The notes under the pieces were generated by a model. That model did not search any database, was not told the origin of the DNA, and saw nothing but the letters and a program-made list of their open reading frames with translations. The position numbers and the translations under genes are program-made. From a candidate division KSB1 bacterium (GTDB lineage Bacteria > Zhuqueibacterota > Zhuqueibacteria > Zhuqueibacterales > Zhuqueibacteraceae), in assembly GCA_034506255.1 (NCBI GenBank), contig JAPDPX010000003.1, forward strand, positions 434,001 through 498,000: a stretch of 64,000 nucleotides of DNA, in the 5' to 3' direction. Of the stretch, positions 43,813 through 54,655 are shown one piece after another (positions within the stretch are counted from its first letter, which is position 1; each line of letters opens with the position of its first letter).

Positions 43813-44526
43813 TCAGCCGGCGGTGAGGCCCATCTTCTTTTTCAGCTCGGCCAGTGAGTCGGCGGCTTTCGCCGCAGCCGGCGTGGCCAGTGCCTGGTCG
43901 ATTTGTTCATCCAGGCTGGTGCCGCCCGTCACCACCTCGCCATAGGCTTCGGCCAGAGCTTCCTCTTCGGAGACTTTGTTCTTCATGCGCTCCAGCATGT
44001 GCAGGGTGCTGGAGGAATCGACATTGGCGAGTTGCTGGTTGATTTTGCGCATCGAGGAGGCCGTGCGGGCGCGCGCCTTGAGGGTGGCCAGCTCGTTTTC
44101 ATAGCGCGTGATCGTTTGTTTGAGTTTGTCGACCTTCACCTGCAGTTGCCCGGCCATTTTTTCCTGGGCCTGATAGTCTGTCAGCAGCGAGTTGGCGCGT
44201 TGTGCGGCCTCTTCCTTCCTGGTGAGGGCCTCGGTGGCGAGCTTGTCGGCCTGCGCGGCCTCCAACTCCCCGCTCTGGCCGCGTTGCAGCAGCAGCATGG
44301 CCTTGCGTTCATAGTCGGCTGCCAGGCGTTGTTGCTCTTCGGCGTCCTTTTTCATGCGGATGGCCAGCGCCTTCACCTGCGCCAGGCTGACCATCGCGGC
44401 CTGCAAATCGTTTTTCAAATCCCGAATGCCCTGCTCCGTCAGTTTGATCGGATCTTCGAGCTTGTCAATCGCGGCGTGGGCTTCCGATTGGGCGATCTTG
44501 AAAACACGTTGGAAAATGCTTGGCAT
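43813..44526 (-). CDS. PspA/IM30 family membrane-stress protein
   Basis: A 237-residue, almost wholly helical coiled-coil protein. SIFQRVFKIAQSEAHAAIDKLEDPIKLTEQGIRDLKNDL is the PspA/Vipp1 N-terminal signature with the amphipathic membrane helix; long helices (RYENELATLKARARTASSMRKINQQLA) follow. PspA-family proteins form ESCRT-III-like polymers that protect or repair the inner membrane. It is last in a three-gene operon (J-domain, YbjN-like, PspA) with ~60-base gaps. No pspF or pspBC is present, so regulation differs from E. coli. Confidence 0.92.
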   Translation of the reverse strand: MPSIFQRVFKIAQSEAHAAIDKLEDPIKLTEQGIRDLKNDLQAAMVSLAQVKALAIRMKKDAEEQQRLAADYERKAMLLLQRGQSGELEAAQADKLATEALTRKEEAAQRANSLLTDYQAQEKMAGQLQVKVDKLKQTITRYENELATLKARARTASSMRKINQQLANVDSSSTLHMLERMKNKVSEEEALAEAYGEVVTGGTSLDEQIDQALATPAAAKAADSLAELKKKMGLTAG

Positions 44527-44586
44527 ATGTCCTCCAGTCAGAGTGAATGGCTGTGATCCCGGCCCGGCCTGGCAAGTTGGGTGGCG

Positions 44587-44982
44587 TTACTTTTTCGCGA
44601 GCTGCAGCAGTTCCGTGGCATGCTCGGCCATCGCCAGCGAGAGCGCACGGATCGAGGCTTCCAGCTCGTTGCGGTCGAGGTTTTCCAATTCCAGCGTGTC
44701 CCGAAAGAAGACGTGCCGGCCTTCCTGATCCAGCGCAAAGGCGCCATGCACCAGGGTATGGTTCATCTGCAGCAGCCGTTTGAAGAGATCGCCCGGTTGT
44801 TCGGGCACCGGCATGATCAATTGCTCCAGAATCACCAGCGGCGGCTCGCAATCGATCACCAGGTTTTTGATGCCTTCCGCCTCGTCTTCCACCACCACCA
44901 GCTCTTGCTCGCGATCCTCCCTGACGATTTTCAAATCGAGATCCAGCAAATAGCCTTTGATGCGATCCAAATGTGATGACAT
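44587..44982 (-). CDS. YbjN-like (T3SS-chaperone fold) protein
   Basis: A 131-residue acidic protein; ATG 44982 has a strong AGGAGG upstream. The order of strands and helices (SHLDRIKGYLLDLDLKIVREDREQELVVVEDE ... NLVIDCEPPLVILEQLIMPVPE ... FKRLLQMNHTLVHGAFALDQEGRHVFFRDTLELENL) fits the YbjN / type III secretion chaperone-like fold. Such proteins bind partners and recur next to PspA in several phyla. It lies 60 bases upstream of the PspA gene and is probably its partner. Confidence 0.75.
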   Translation of the reverse strand: MSSHLDRIKGYLLDLDLKIVREDREQELVVVEDEAEGIKNLVIDCEPPLVILEQLIMPVPEQPGDLFKRLLQMNHTLVHGAFALDQEGRHVFFRDTLELENLDRNELEASIRALSLAMAEHATELLQLAKK

Positions 44983-45042
44983 GCAAACCTCCTGGGTTGG
45001 AAAGTTGTCCGGCCGGCGGGTCAAACGCCGCCGGCGTGCCGC

Positions 45043-45393
45043 TTATCTTGACAGTCGTTTTTCAAGCTCGGCATAAGCGTGATTCAAGCCCTTGGTCAGC
45101 TCGGTGGCAAGCCGCCGCTTTTCGGGATCGCGCGCATGCAAATCCGGATGATATTTGCGCAACAGTTTTTTCCATGCCTGTCGCACGGTGGCCAGGTCGG
45201 CGCCATAGGGAACCTCCAAATTGGCATAGTAACGCGCCAGCTCGGGATCCTGCCCGCTGCGCCAGGAGGCCGGCCCCGCCGTCCGGTCGTTGCCGGCTTC
45301 ATCGTGCCATTGCGCTTGCGGCGCGGCAGGGCTTTCCAAGTGGCGGTTCCAATGAGCGCGTACCAGGCGCGCAATTCGGATGAGCAGGTGCAT
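45043..45393 (-). CDS. J-domain protein
   Basis: A 116-residue protein; ATG 45393 is the first start giving a reasonable N-terminus, and the frame is open to 45558. The C-terminal half is a J-domain: YYANLEVPYGADLATVRQAWKKLLRKYHPDLHA, including the HPD tripeptide that stimulates DnaK ATPase, then a final helix with LNHAYAELEKRL. The N-terminal ~45 residues are basic and may contact the membrane. It is the first gene of the PspA operon, suggesting recruitment of DnaK to PspA polymers or their clients. Confidence 0.8.
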   Translation of the reverse strand: MHLLIRIARLVRAHWNRHLESPAAPQAQWHDEAGNDRTAGPASWRSGQDPELARYYANLEVPYGADLATVRQAWKKLLRKYHPDLHARDPEKRRLATELTKGLNHAYAELEKRLSR

Positions 45394-46143
45394 GGCAAAC
45401 CGGTTGCAATAAATATTCGAATGCCCCTGACGATAATAATCAAAAACCGACAAGTCAAGCGCGTTTGTCACGTAGTGTCTCGCTTGCGTGCAGGAGTCTG
45501 GCGCAGACCTCTTGTCCAAGACGGCCAACTTTTGGAAAGACAAACCGATGGCGGGCAAAACAATTCAAAAGCACAGACAGAAAAACGAATGGCAAAAAAT
45601 AAGTGGCGGGTTTTTATCACAAACGTTCCTGGACGCTGTATTTTGCACCCGGATTGATCCCCTCTGCGAGCAACGCCGGTTTGATTGCGATGGCCAGCCA
45701 CCCACGAGACGGAAAAAGCCATTTCGTGGGAGGCCATTTTCGTTGGGGGAAAAATCGTGGTGCCTTCGGCAAAGGGGCGAATTTCGCAGTTGGCGCTGCG
45801 CCACGTTTGAAAAAGAAGTTTTGCTTGACTTCGAACGGAATAACTGATGGAATTTTGCGAACACGACATTTTTTCCGGGCAACAGCAAACCGGCATGCAA
45901 AGCCGCATGGCAGGACTGCGATGACTACAGCTTCGGGCTGTGCGTGGCTGGGTGACAACGGTGTGGCGATCGGGCGCGGCAGTCACAAGGGCGGCAGCCG
46001 GTTCTGACGTCAGCTTGAAAAGCGGGCGCCGCACCGCGGTCAGGCAATCCGCCCGGGCACAGGCCGCGTTGTGTGGTCCCTGCAATTTCTGGCGTGGGGA
46101 GGCAAGAGAGCAGGCGCTGCCAGCCGAAGCTGAAGCGACGACC
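45394..46143. other. Repeat-containing intergenic region
   Basis: About 750 bases between the PspA operon and the NACHT-SUMF1 gene. No gene is supported. It contains the GCCTTCGGCAAA repeat copy and a short CCCACGA...TCGTGGG hairpin at ~45704-45730 related to the long hairpin at 43571. The rest shows nothing recognisable. Confidence 0.55.
45762..45902 (+). repeat. Dispersed GCCTTCGGCAAA repeat, copy 2
   Basis: Same orientation as 20505-20643. It shares GAATTTCG-AGT-GGCGC-GC, the CTTGA/CTCGA--TCGAACGG block and the end TTCCGGGC-ACAGCAAACC-GCATGCAAA, with many substitutions between. Confidence 0.7.
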
Positions 46144-47646
46144 TCATTCCACCGGCAGACGTGCCACGCGAAAACCGATGAAACGGGAAAGTTGTTTGAG
46201 ATGGGCATCGCGCGCGGTGCAGAGCAGGGCGCCGGCATCATTGAAGGCGGCGCCACCGCGGACCACCCGTTTTTCGGGTTTCTCGCTTGCTTTGGTCGCC
46301 GTCCATTCCCATACATTGCCGGCAAGATCGTGGATGCCCAACGGTGTGGCGCCCGCGGGATGGGCATCGACGGGCTGCAGCCGGCACAAATCATCCGCGA
46401 AGTTGGCATGCTCCGGCCGGGGCGATTCAAAGCCCCAGGGATAGGTGCGCTCCCCGTTGCCCGCCGCCCATTCCCACTCCTCCTCGGTCGGCAGACGAAA
46501 GACGAACTTGCCGAGCGCCGCCGTATTGGTAAGCTTGTCCGCCATGGCGGTGAGCCAGGCGCAATAGGCCTCGGCATCCTCCCAATCCACGCCCACCACC
46601 GGCAAATTGTCGCCGGCAAAATCCGGCTGTTGCCACAGACTGGGCGGCCGGTGACCGGTGGCCTGGACGAAGGCACGATAACGCTTGTTGGTGACGGGAT
46701 ACTTCGCGAGATGATAGAAGTACAGCGGCGCCGGTTTCTTTGCGCCCTTCAACATCAACGGCAGGCCGGGCGGCGAAAGCAGAATGTATTCGGCCTCCAG
46801 CTCCACCGGATTGTGGTAGAGCGGCGGCATGCGTGTTTCCGAAACCGCGCGCAGCGAGCGGTATTGCAGGAGTGCGTAGTTGCGCAGTGCCACGGTGAAA
46901 TGCGGAAACTCGAAACGCACATTTTGCAGCAGGGCTTCGGCCTTGCAGGTGATGACCAGGGGAAAGGCAGCGGCCGCTGTTTGCGCCAGGCCATCGAGCC
47001 AGCGGCACAGACGTTCACGCTGCTCACCGGCGGGGATTTCATCCAGACCGTCGAACAGCAACAGCGCCCGTCCGCTTTTGAGCGCGCGTTGCAGGTAAAC
47101 GGTTTTCAGGCTCAACCCCAATCCGGCCAGCGCCCGGCGCAGCGCTTTGGGAAACGGCAGCGAGGTATCGATGAGCTTGAGTGGCAGATAGATGGGCAGG
47201 CGCGGCTTGCGAAAGCCCAGCTTGCGATGTTCCTGCGGCGAACTGGCGCGCAGGGCCAGGGCCTGCAGAAACGTGGTCTTGCCCGAGCTGGCACCGCCGG
47301 TGATGAGCAGGCTGCGTTTTTCCACCGCCAGCAGTTGCATGATGCTTTCGAGATCGTGCGCCTCGTGCTCATCCAGGCGTTTGGCGGTGGCGGGCCAGGC
47401 TTTGAGGATGTAGAAGGAGACTTGCTGGCCATAGCCGTGGCGGAGAAGGTGGCCGAATTCTTGATGGAATTTTTTCAGGTATTGGGTGGAGGCACTCCAG
47501 GGCGGTCCGATTTGCCAGTCGTCGCGCGTTTTCCAGCCCTGGCGCGCGAGATAAAGCACGAATACCAAAATTGCCGTGTAACCGACCTCCGGAAACATGC
47601 TCCCCAAAATCTCGAGCCAATCGCCGTAGTGTTCGACAGCCGCCAT
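46144..47646 (-). CDS. Membrane-anchored NACHT NTPase fused to a SUMF1/FGE domain
   Basis: A 500-residue protein with three parts. One membrane segment at ~21-34 (GYTAILVFVLYLA). A NACHT-like P-loop domain at ~100-270 with Walker A GGASSGKTT (117-125), Walker B ALLLFDGLDE (~194-203) and PLVITCKAEAL. A C-terminal formylglycine-generating-enzyme/SUMF1 domain at ~285-500: YPVTNKRYRAFVQATGH, PVVGVDWEDAEAYCAWL, FRLPTEEEWEWAAGNG, DLAGNVWEWTA, RVVRGGAAFND, GFRVARL. The SUMF1 fold is a C-type-lectin-like binding fold. STAND/NACHT-SUMF1 fusions occur in bacterial conflict and immunity settings. No helical-repeat sensor is present, so SUMF1 may sense. A role in defence is inferred. Confidence 0.85.
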   Translation of the reverse strand: MAAVEHYGDWLEILGSMFPEVGYTAILVFVLYLARQGWKTRDDWQIGPPWSASTQYLKKFHQEFGHLLRHGYGQQVSFYILKAWPATAKRLDEHEAHDLESIMQLLAVEKRSLLITGGASSGKTTFLQALALRASSPQEHRKLGFRKPRLPIYLPLKLIDTSLPFPKALRRALAGLGLSLKTVYLQRALKSGRALLLFDGLDEIPAGEQRERLCRWLDGLAQTAAAAFPLVITCKAEALLQNVRFEFPHFTVALRNYALLQYRSLRAVSETRMPPLYHNPVELEAEYILLSPPGLPLMLKGAKKPAPLYFYHLAKYPVTNKRYRAFVQATGHRPPSLWQQPDFAGDNLPVVGVDWEDAEAYCAWLTAMADKLTNTAALGKFVFRLPTEEEWEWAAGNGERTYPWGFESPRPEHANFADDLCRLQPVDAHPAGATPLGIHDLAGNVWEWTATKASEKPEKRVVRGGAAFNDAGALLCTARDAHLKQLSRFIGFRVARLPVE

Positions 47647-47778
47647 GCCTCGTCCTGATGATGGAGATTCAATTGTGCCAGGATAGTACCGGCAAAGCAG
47701 GCGGTTGCGGCAGGTGGGAGCGGGTTAAAATTGCGCGCGCCAGCCGGCAGGCGGGGGACAAGCAACGCGCACAAGATC

Positions 47779-47976
47779 TTATGCCGCGCCGTCAGCAGGC
47801 GGCTGCTTGTGAAACGGCCAGGTGAGATAAAGGCCTCGCACCACCAGCACGACACCCAAGGCCACATACAGCCAGCGCGGCAGGCCGCTGTCGCGCTGCA
47901 GCAAATGGAAGCTGCCCTCGGCAATGACCGACAATCCCAGCAGCAACAGTGCGGAACCCCAGAGACGCATGAACAT
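47779..47976 (-). CDS. Small two-helix membrane protein
   Basis: A 65-residue protein with a good ribosome site (AGGAGAT) upstream of ATG 47976. It has two hydrophobic stretches, LWGSALLLLGLSVIAEGSFHLL and LYVALGVVLVVRGLYLTWPF. I do not recognise a family. It is 132 bases upstream of the NACHT-SUMF1 gene on the same strand and may share a transcript with it. Confidence 0.6.
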   Translation of the reverse strand: MFMRLWGSALLLLGLSVIAEGSFHLLQRDSGLPRWLYVALGVVLVVRGLYLTWPFHKQPPADGAA

Positions 47977-48408
47977 GGCAGGATCTCCTGATCTAGGGTG
48001 AGCGGCAGGCAGGACAAAAAATCAAGTGGGGGCCGGAGCCGGCTGCAGCTCCTTCATTGCCCCTCTGCAAAGACAAACCGGATGCCGGCGGGCCCCGGCA
48101 ATTGGCTTCCCGGCAGCCGCCTCTGGCACTTGTTGTTCGTGTCCGTCTGAAAACGTTCCAATTCCGGCGCAGCAGAGGCTGCACCACTGCCGGGTGTCAT
48201 GAACGCTCAAGGGGTTCTCATGCAACGTCCGCGCCAGTGCAGGAACCCTGCTGTTGCAGGGTGGCGATTCGGCGGCGGACACTCTTGCGACAGCTTGACA
48301 GTAAAGCGGCTCTGATGCAGTCGCCCGGCGGGCGGCGAAGTCGCGTGAATTGTTTCGAGAAATGAAAGCGGCCAAGCGATGCTCAGCGGGCTGGTACCTG
48401 CCCGTCCA
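47977..48408. other. Intergenic region with no clear feature
   Basis: About 430 bases between hemW and the small membrane protein. No gene, repeat copy or terminator is evident, except a short motif TGAAAACGTTCCAAT (48148-48162) that also occurs at 3654-3668. Confidence 0.45.
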
Positions 48409-49551
48409 TCACGGCGCTAGCCGGGCGCAGATTTCATCGCACAGGAACACGCCCTCGCGACTCAGGCGCAGATACCCGTCTTCGTGGATCAGCAGGCCCT
48501 GCGCCTGCAGACGGTGCAACTCGCCATTGAAGGCCTGCGTCAGCGGCATTTTGAATTTCTGCGCGAATTCGTCCAGTGCAATGCCGCGCCGCTGCCGCAG
48601 TCCCAAAAACGCAAACTCGAACATGCGCTGTTGCGGGGTGAGCTTCTCCTCGCCCTCCTGGGCCAGCCTGCCTTCGGCCAGGCGTTCGAGATATTTGCGC
48701 AAATTGGCCACGTTCCAACACCGCCGCCTGCCATCGAAGGAATGCGCCGAGGCGCCCAGCCCCAAATACGGGCTGCCGTCCCAATACTTGAGATTGTGGC
48801 GGGCGGCGAAACCGGGTTTGGCGAAGTTGGAAATTTCGTAATGCTGGTAGCCGTGCTGTTCGAGGAAGTCGATGGTGAAGGCGAAGAACTCGCGTTCCTC
48901 CTCCTGCGTTAGCGGTTTGAGCTCGCCGCGTTGCATCGCGGCATGAATCGGTGTGCCGGGCTCAATGGTGAGATTGTAGGCGGAGAGATGTTCCGGCGCG
49001 AGCGCCACCGCCTGTTCCAGCGTGTGCTGCCAGCGCGCCAGGGTTTGATTGGGCAGCGCAAACATGAAGTCGAGATTCAGGTTTTCGAAGCCGGCATAGC
49101 GTGCGTTTTGTGCCGCGATCAGCGCCTGCTGCGGCGTATGCACGCGCTCCAGCAGGGCCAGCTCGGCGGGGTCGAAAGACTGCACGCCCAGACTCAAACG
49201 ATTGACCCCCACGGCGCGGTACTTGGCCATCTGGGTGCCGTCGAGCGTGCCGGGATTGGCTTCCAGCGTCACTTCGACGCGCTCGTTGAACCGCAAATGG
49301 GCAAAACAACTGTCGAGAATTTCGGCAATCTGTTGGGGGGAGAGCAGCGAGGGCGTGCCGCCGCCAAAAAAGATGGTGGCGAAGCGCTGGCGCTGCCAGA
49401 AGGGCTCGGCGGCGCGCAGCGCCAGCTCGCGCTGCAGCGCGGCGAGGTAGTCGGGTATGCGTGCCCGGCTGCCGGCCAGGGTGTAGAAATCGCAGTAACG
49501 GCAGCGCTTTTCGCAAAAGGGAATGTGAATGTAAAGGCCGGCTTCCGCCAT
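48409..49551 (-). CDS. hemW: Radical SAM heme chaperone HemW
   Basis: A 380-residue protein starting at ATG 49551, five bases after lepB ends. The N-terminus LYIHIPFCEKRCRYCDF has the CX3CX2C cluster motif (Cys 13, 17, 20) without the fourth Cys of HemN, which marks HemW. FFGGGTPSLL, EANPGT, RLSLGVQSFD and the C-terminal HemN-type winged-helix region (RMFEFAFLGLRQRRGIALDEFAQKF) follow. HemW binds heme and delivers it to respiratory proteins. It is third in the lepA-lepB-hemW operon, a common arrangement. Confidence 0.94.
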   Translation of the reverse strand: MAEAGLYIHIPFCEKRCRYCDFYTLAGSRARIPDYLAALQRELALRAAEPFWQRQRFATIFFGGGTPSLLSPQQIAEILDSCFAHLRFNERVEVTLEANPGTLDGTQMAKYRAVGVNRLSLGVQSFDPAELALLERVHTPQQALIAAQNARYAGFENLNLDFMFALPNQTLARWQHTLEQAVALAPEHLSAYNLTIEPGTPIHAAMQRGELKPLTQEEEREFFAFTIDFLEQHGYQHYEISNFAKPGFAARHNLKYWDGSPYLGLGASAHSFDGRRRCWNVANLRKYLERLAEGRLAQEGEEKLTPQQRMFEFAFLGLRQRRGIALDEFAQKFKMPLTQAFNGELHRLQAQGLLIHEDGYLRLSREGVFLCDEICARLAP

Positions 49552-49556
49552 GGCGG

Positions 49557-50330
49557 TTATTTGATGTAGTTCCCGATCCGGCTCCAGCGAATGTTTTTCA
49601 GCCAGGTGAGCCAGGGCTTGTCGGTGTCGAGTGAGAAGTAGATCACCAGCGCCTGTCCGACGACGTTTTCGCGCGGCAGACAATCCCAGTAGCGGCTGTC
49701 CTGGCTGTTGTCGCGATTGTCGCCCATCATGAAGAACTGGCCGGCCGGCACGGTGATTGGGCCAAAGTTGTCGCTGGCCTCATTGCGGTCGGCATAATGC
49801 CGGATGGTGTAGCTCTGGCCGGTGGGGGTGGTGATGCGATAATAGCGCACACTGTGATTTTCCGAGGCGTCATATTCCTCTTTGAGAAAAACCCGCTCGC
49901 CCTCCGGCCGGTCGTCGATATACACCACCCCGCCGCGGATCTCGACGGTTTGTCCGCCCACGGCAATGCAGCGCTTGATGTAGTCCAGCATGGGATCGCG
50001 GGGATATTTGAACACCACGATGTCACCCGGCTGCGGCTCGCGCAGCGCGGGCAGACGCCACACCGGAAAGGTGATGTTGGTGAACGGAATGCCGTCGGGC
50101 GTGCGCGCACCATAGATGAACTTGTTGACCAGCAGAAAATCGCCGACCAGCAGGGTGTCCTTCATCGAGCCGGTGGGGATGCGAAACGCCTGCACCACGA
50201 AGGTGCGCAGCAGCAACGCGAAAAAGAGCGCCACGAGAATGGCCTCGATGTATTCCCGTGATTTGCTTTTGGTGGGGTGTTCCGGCGTTTCGCCTTTGGG
50301 CTTGGTCATTTTCAGAGTTGCCTGGGCCAT
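49557..50330 (-). CDS. lepB: Signal peptidase I
   Basis: A 257-residue inner-membrane peptidase from ATG 50330; the frame opens to 50375 without a better ribosome site. After a charged N-terminus comes one membrane helix (YIEAILVALFFALLLRTFV). Catalytic Ser ~55 is in PTGSMKDTLLVGDFLLVNK and Lys ~119 in DYIKRCIAVGG; box E is MGDNRDNSQDSRYWDCLP. It cleaves Sec and Tat signal peptides of the many exported proteins here. It lies 142 bases after lepA. Confidence 0.95.
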   Translation of the reverse strand: MAQATLKMTKPKGETPEHPTKSKSREYIEAILVALFFALLLRTFVVQAFRIPTGSMKDTLLVGDFLLVNKFIYGARTPDGIPFTNITFPVWRLPALREPQPGDIVVFKYPRDPMLDYIKRCIAVGGQTVEIRGGVVYIDDRPEGERVFLKEEYDASENHSVRYYRITTPTGQSYTIRHYADRNEASDNFGPITVPAGQFFMMGDNRDNSQDSRYWDCLPRENVVGQALVIYFSLDTDKPWLTWLKNIRWSRIGNYIK

Positions 50331-50472
50331 AATGTTGACTACCTTGGAGCTAGATAAGTCCCGTGAGGGTTGCAAGGATAATTTCTCAGAGATTCATTTC
50401 CGCGAAGAATCCGGGAAAACGGTGGGGGCCGCCGAGACCTGAGCCGTTGCGCCCGGCCAACGGCGCGGACGG

Positions 50473-52269
<1,797 letters not shown>

Positions 52270-53046
52270 AAATTTCCGGATCGTCCCATAATTTGAAATC
52301 ACAACCAGCCGGCAAACGTCGTGTCATCCTGAGCCGTTTGCGGAACGGCAATCTATCAAATTTTGTGAAAAGAGACAACAGAAAATCCTGACGGTCTGCA
52401 AAGCCTCGGTTCCGTTTGGGAACGCCGCGCAAACCTCTTTGTGTGCAGGCAGGGAGGCCTGCGCCCCTCCGCACGTTCCTGAGGGATTATAATGCTCCCT
52501 TGTGCGTCACGATGAATATGCCGCGTCGTCTGCCTGGCTGCAGGCAGGCGGACGACCCGCGCTCCGGCAGAGAAATATGAAACTGACCTCTGCTCCGCAA
52601 GCGGCTCACCCTGCGCCGGCATCCTGTTGCGCAGAGGCCTTGTCTCGGGGCAGCCTGCAAAGCGCACTGCGGCATTTTGATGAAAACCCTCCCACAAAAT
52701 CGGAATGCCACGAGAAAGGCCAAAACTCATTTTGCCGGCGTTCCTTTTCGCAAGATCAAATCTGTTCTGGCGGGCGGTTCATTAAAGCGTTCGTGCGAAG
52801 CACAGGCAGGCAAAGTCTTCACTTCCGTTATTCAGATCAATCACATTGGAGCCAATTTTATGCGAGCAAGCTATTGTCAAAAATAATGTTAATCTTTTGG
52901 TATTTTTTGTTCACCTGACATTAATCCTGGTTCACCCTCAAAAAATTTTTTCTTTACAATCAAGTTTTATTTTTTTAATATCTCGAAAAATTCGAAAATT
53001 CGAATTATCCGACAAAAATCAAAATCATAAAACTTGTGGGTGGCCC
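52270..53046. other. Divergent intergenic region with repeat relics and AT-rich end
   Basis: About 780 bases between lepA and the alpha/beta hydrolase. It contains a GCAGGCAGGGAGGCCTGCG...CACGTTC-TGAGGGATTAT motif (52437-52493) shared with 57364-57418, and a relic of the CCTCCCACAAAA hairpin family at ~52686. From ~52850 to 53040 it becomes AT-rich and carries a perfect inverted repeat at 52989. No gene is supported. Confidence 0.6.
52989..53006. promoter_or_regulatory. Perfect inverted repeat, possible operator
   Basis: AATTCGAA-AA-TTCGAATT is an exact 8-base inverted repeat with a 2-base spacer, 40 bases before the hydrolase start. About 20 bases upstream, TTTACA and TAATAT are spaced like weak -35/-10 boxes. 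A dimeric regulator site is inferred; the GbsR-type regulator two genes on is one candidate. Confidence 0.5.
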
Positions 53047-53946
53047 ATGACATCCTCTCGTGGTCAGTGGCAAGCAATCTGGCAAATGGTCGCAGCCGTT
53101 ATGGTTGCTTCCATGATTGCGCTGCATGCGGGTGAGCCGGTGCATGGCCGGGTCAAGCTCAGTGATGTCGAGTTGTATTATGAAATCAGCGGCAGCGGGC
53201 CTTACCTGGTTCTGATCGAGGGGCTGGGAGTGGCCACCTGGATTTGGGAGCGGCAGATTCCCGAGCTGTCGCGGGATTTCACAGTGGTGGCCTATGACAA
53301 CCGTGGGGTGGGCAAATCGGGCATGCCGCCGGGGCCTTATTCGATTCGCATGATGGCGGATGATCTCGCCGGTTTGCTGGACTCGCTCAGGATCGCCCGC
53401 GCGCATATTTTGGGGATTTCAATGGGCGGTTTCATCGCGCAGGATTTTGCGTTGCGTTATCCGGCAAGGGTGGATCGTCTGGTGTTGGTGGCCACCAGTG
53501 CCGGCGGTCCCGATCATGTGCCGATGGCGCCCGAGGTTCTGGCGCAAATGCTGGCCACCGAGGGCGAGCCGCGCGAGCTGACCCGCCGCAAACTGGCGCT
53601 GGCTTATTCCGAGGCTTTCATGCAAAGCGAGGTCGTCGAGCATCTCATCGATTTGCGCCTGCGCGAGCCGCAACCGCGCGCCGCCTATCTGGCGCAGGCG
53701 GCGGCGGGGGCCACCTTCAATCTCTCCGGGCAGGTTCATCTGATTCAGGCGCCGTGTTTGATCATGGCCGCCACTGGCGACCGGCTGGTGCCGGTGGCCA
53801 ACGCCTACAATCTCGCCAAAAAGATTCCCAACAGCCGGCTGAAAATTTTCGAAGGATTGGGCCATCAGTTTTTTGTCGAAGAGGCGCCGGCGTTCAATCG
53901 TGCTGTCAAAGAATTTTTGCAGGCGGCTGTGCCCGCACCGCGGTGA
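53047..53946 (+). CDS. Exported alpha/beta hydrolase
   Basis: A 299-residue protein from ATG 53047; the frame runs back to 52846 through AT-rich sequence that does not look coding. The N-terminus is a signal or anchor (WQMVAAVMVASMIALHAG). The fold is complete: LVLIEGLGVATWIWERQI, AYDNRGVGKSG, nucleophile elbow GISMGG, acid in ATGDRLVP and base in GLGHQFF. Substrate unknown. It resembles the partial hydrolase at 63212 (LVLVATSxGG; LLDxLxxxRAxxLGxSxGGF), suggesting paralogues in one locus. It is followed by a GbsR-type regulator and a TonB-dependent receptor. Confidence 0.85.
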   Translation: MTSSRGQWQAIWQMVAAVMVASMIALHAGEPVHGRVKLSDVELYYEISGSGPYLVLIEGLGVATWIWERQIPELSRDFTVVAYDNRGVGKSGMPPGPYSIRMMADDLAGLLDSLRIARAHILGISMGGFIAQDFALRYPARVDRLVLVATSAGGPDHVPMAPEVLAQMLATEGEPRELTRRKLALAYSEAFMQSEVVEHLIDLRLREPQPRAAYLAQAAAGATFNLSGQVHLIQAPCLIMAATGDRLVPVANAYNLAKKIPNSRLKIFEGLGHQFFVEEAPAFNRAVKEFLQAAVPAPR

Positions 53947-54027
53947 GCGCGGCCGGTCTGCCCGGGGGATTCGGCGGGCCGCCCGCGGTTTCCCCATGCC
54001 ACAACCTTTCAGTGACAGGCAGCAACC

Positions 54028-54546
54028 ATGGATGATCTCCGCACCGCCATTATTACCGATTTTGGCAACGGCTACGCCAGCTTCGGCAACAGCGAGCTGA
54101 TGGGCCGCATTGTCGGGCTGTTGTTGTGTGCCAGCGAGCCGATGACGGTCGAGCAAATCGCCGAGGCGCTGCGGGTGAGCAAAAGCCCGGTCAATCAAAT
54201 CTGCAACCGGCTGGAGGAGGTGAAGTTGATTCGCCGCGCCTGGGTGAAGGGCGGGCGCAAGTATCACTACGAGATCGTCGACAACGTCTTTCTGCAGGCG
54301 AGCTTGAATCTCTCGCGGCTCACCGAGGGCAACGTGCAGATTGCCGAGCGCAATTTGCAGTTGGTGGCGGAGCGGTACAAAACCGCTCCGGAGCCGGAGC
54401 GCGAAGCGCTCCTGATCATTGCGCAACGGCTGCTGGAGATGCGCGAGTTCCACCGCAAGTTGATCGAATCCTACCAGCGCTTCATCGAGGACTGGCGCAG
54501 CCTGCGGGCCCGGCTGCCGCAGGCAAAACAATTTCTGGAGGCATGA
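54028..54546 (+). CDS. GbsR/MarR-type transcriptional regulator
   Basis: A 172-residue winged-helix regulator. ELMGRIVGLLLCASEPMTVEQIAEALRVSKSPVNQICNRLEEVKLIRRAWVKGGRKYHYEI is the MarR-like DNA-binding part as seen in GbsR proteins. A long C-terminal helical bundle (IAERNLQLVAERYKTAPEPEREALLIIAQRLLEM) probably forms the dimer. GbsR relatives sense small molecules and often control nearby transport genes. It sits between an alpha/beta hydrolase and a TonB-dependent receptor, which are likely targets. Confidence 0.85.
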   Translation: MDDLRTAIITDFGNGYASFGNSELMGRIVGLLLCASEPMTVEQIAEALRVSKSPVNQICNRLEEVKLIRRAWVKGGRKYHYEIVDNVFLQASLNLSRLTEGNVQIAERNLQLVAERYKTAPEPEREALLIIAQRLLEMREFHRKLIESYQRFIEDWRSLRARLPQAKQFLEA

Positions 54547-54655
54547 TGAGCACCGCGCCCGTGCGCACTCCGGCCACGGGCGCCATTTCCGGCAGGGGCC
54601 GCAGGCATGCTCACCTTTCAATTCGTTCTGTTGTGATCAACCAAAGGGAGGTAAC

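Noticed and set aside
46144..47646. Diversity-generating retroelement target
   Set aside because: The SUMF1 C-terminus is the right fold, but no reverse transcriptase or template repeat is visible in the window.
3654..48162. TGAAAACGTTCCAAT at 3654 and 48148 as a regulatory motif
   Set aside because: Only two occurrences noticed, both away from gene starts; too little to call a site.
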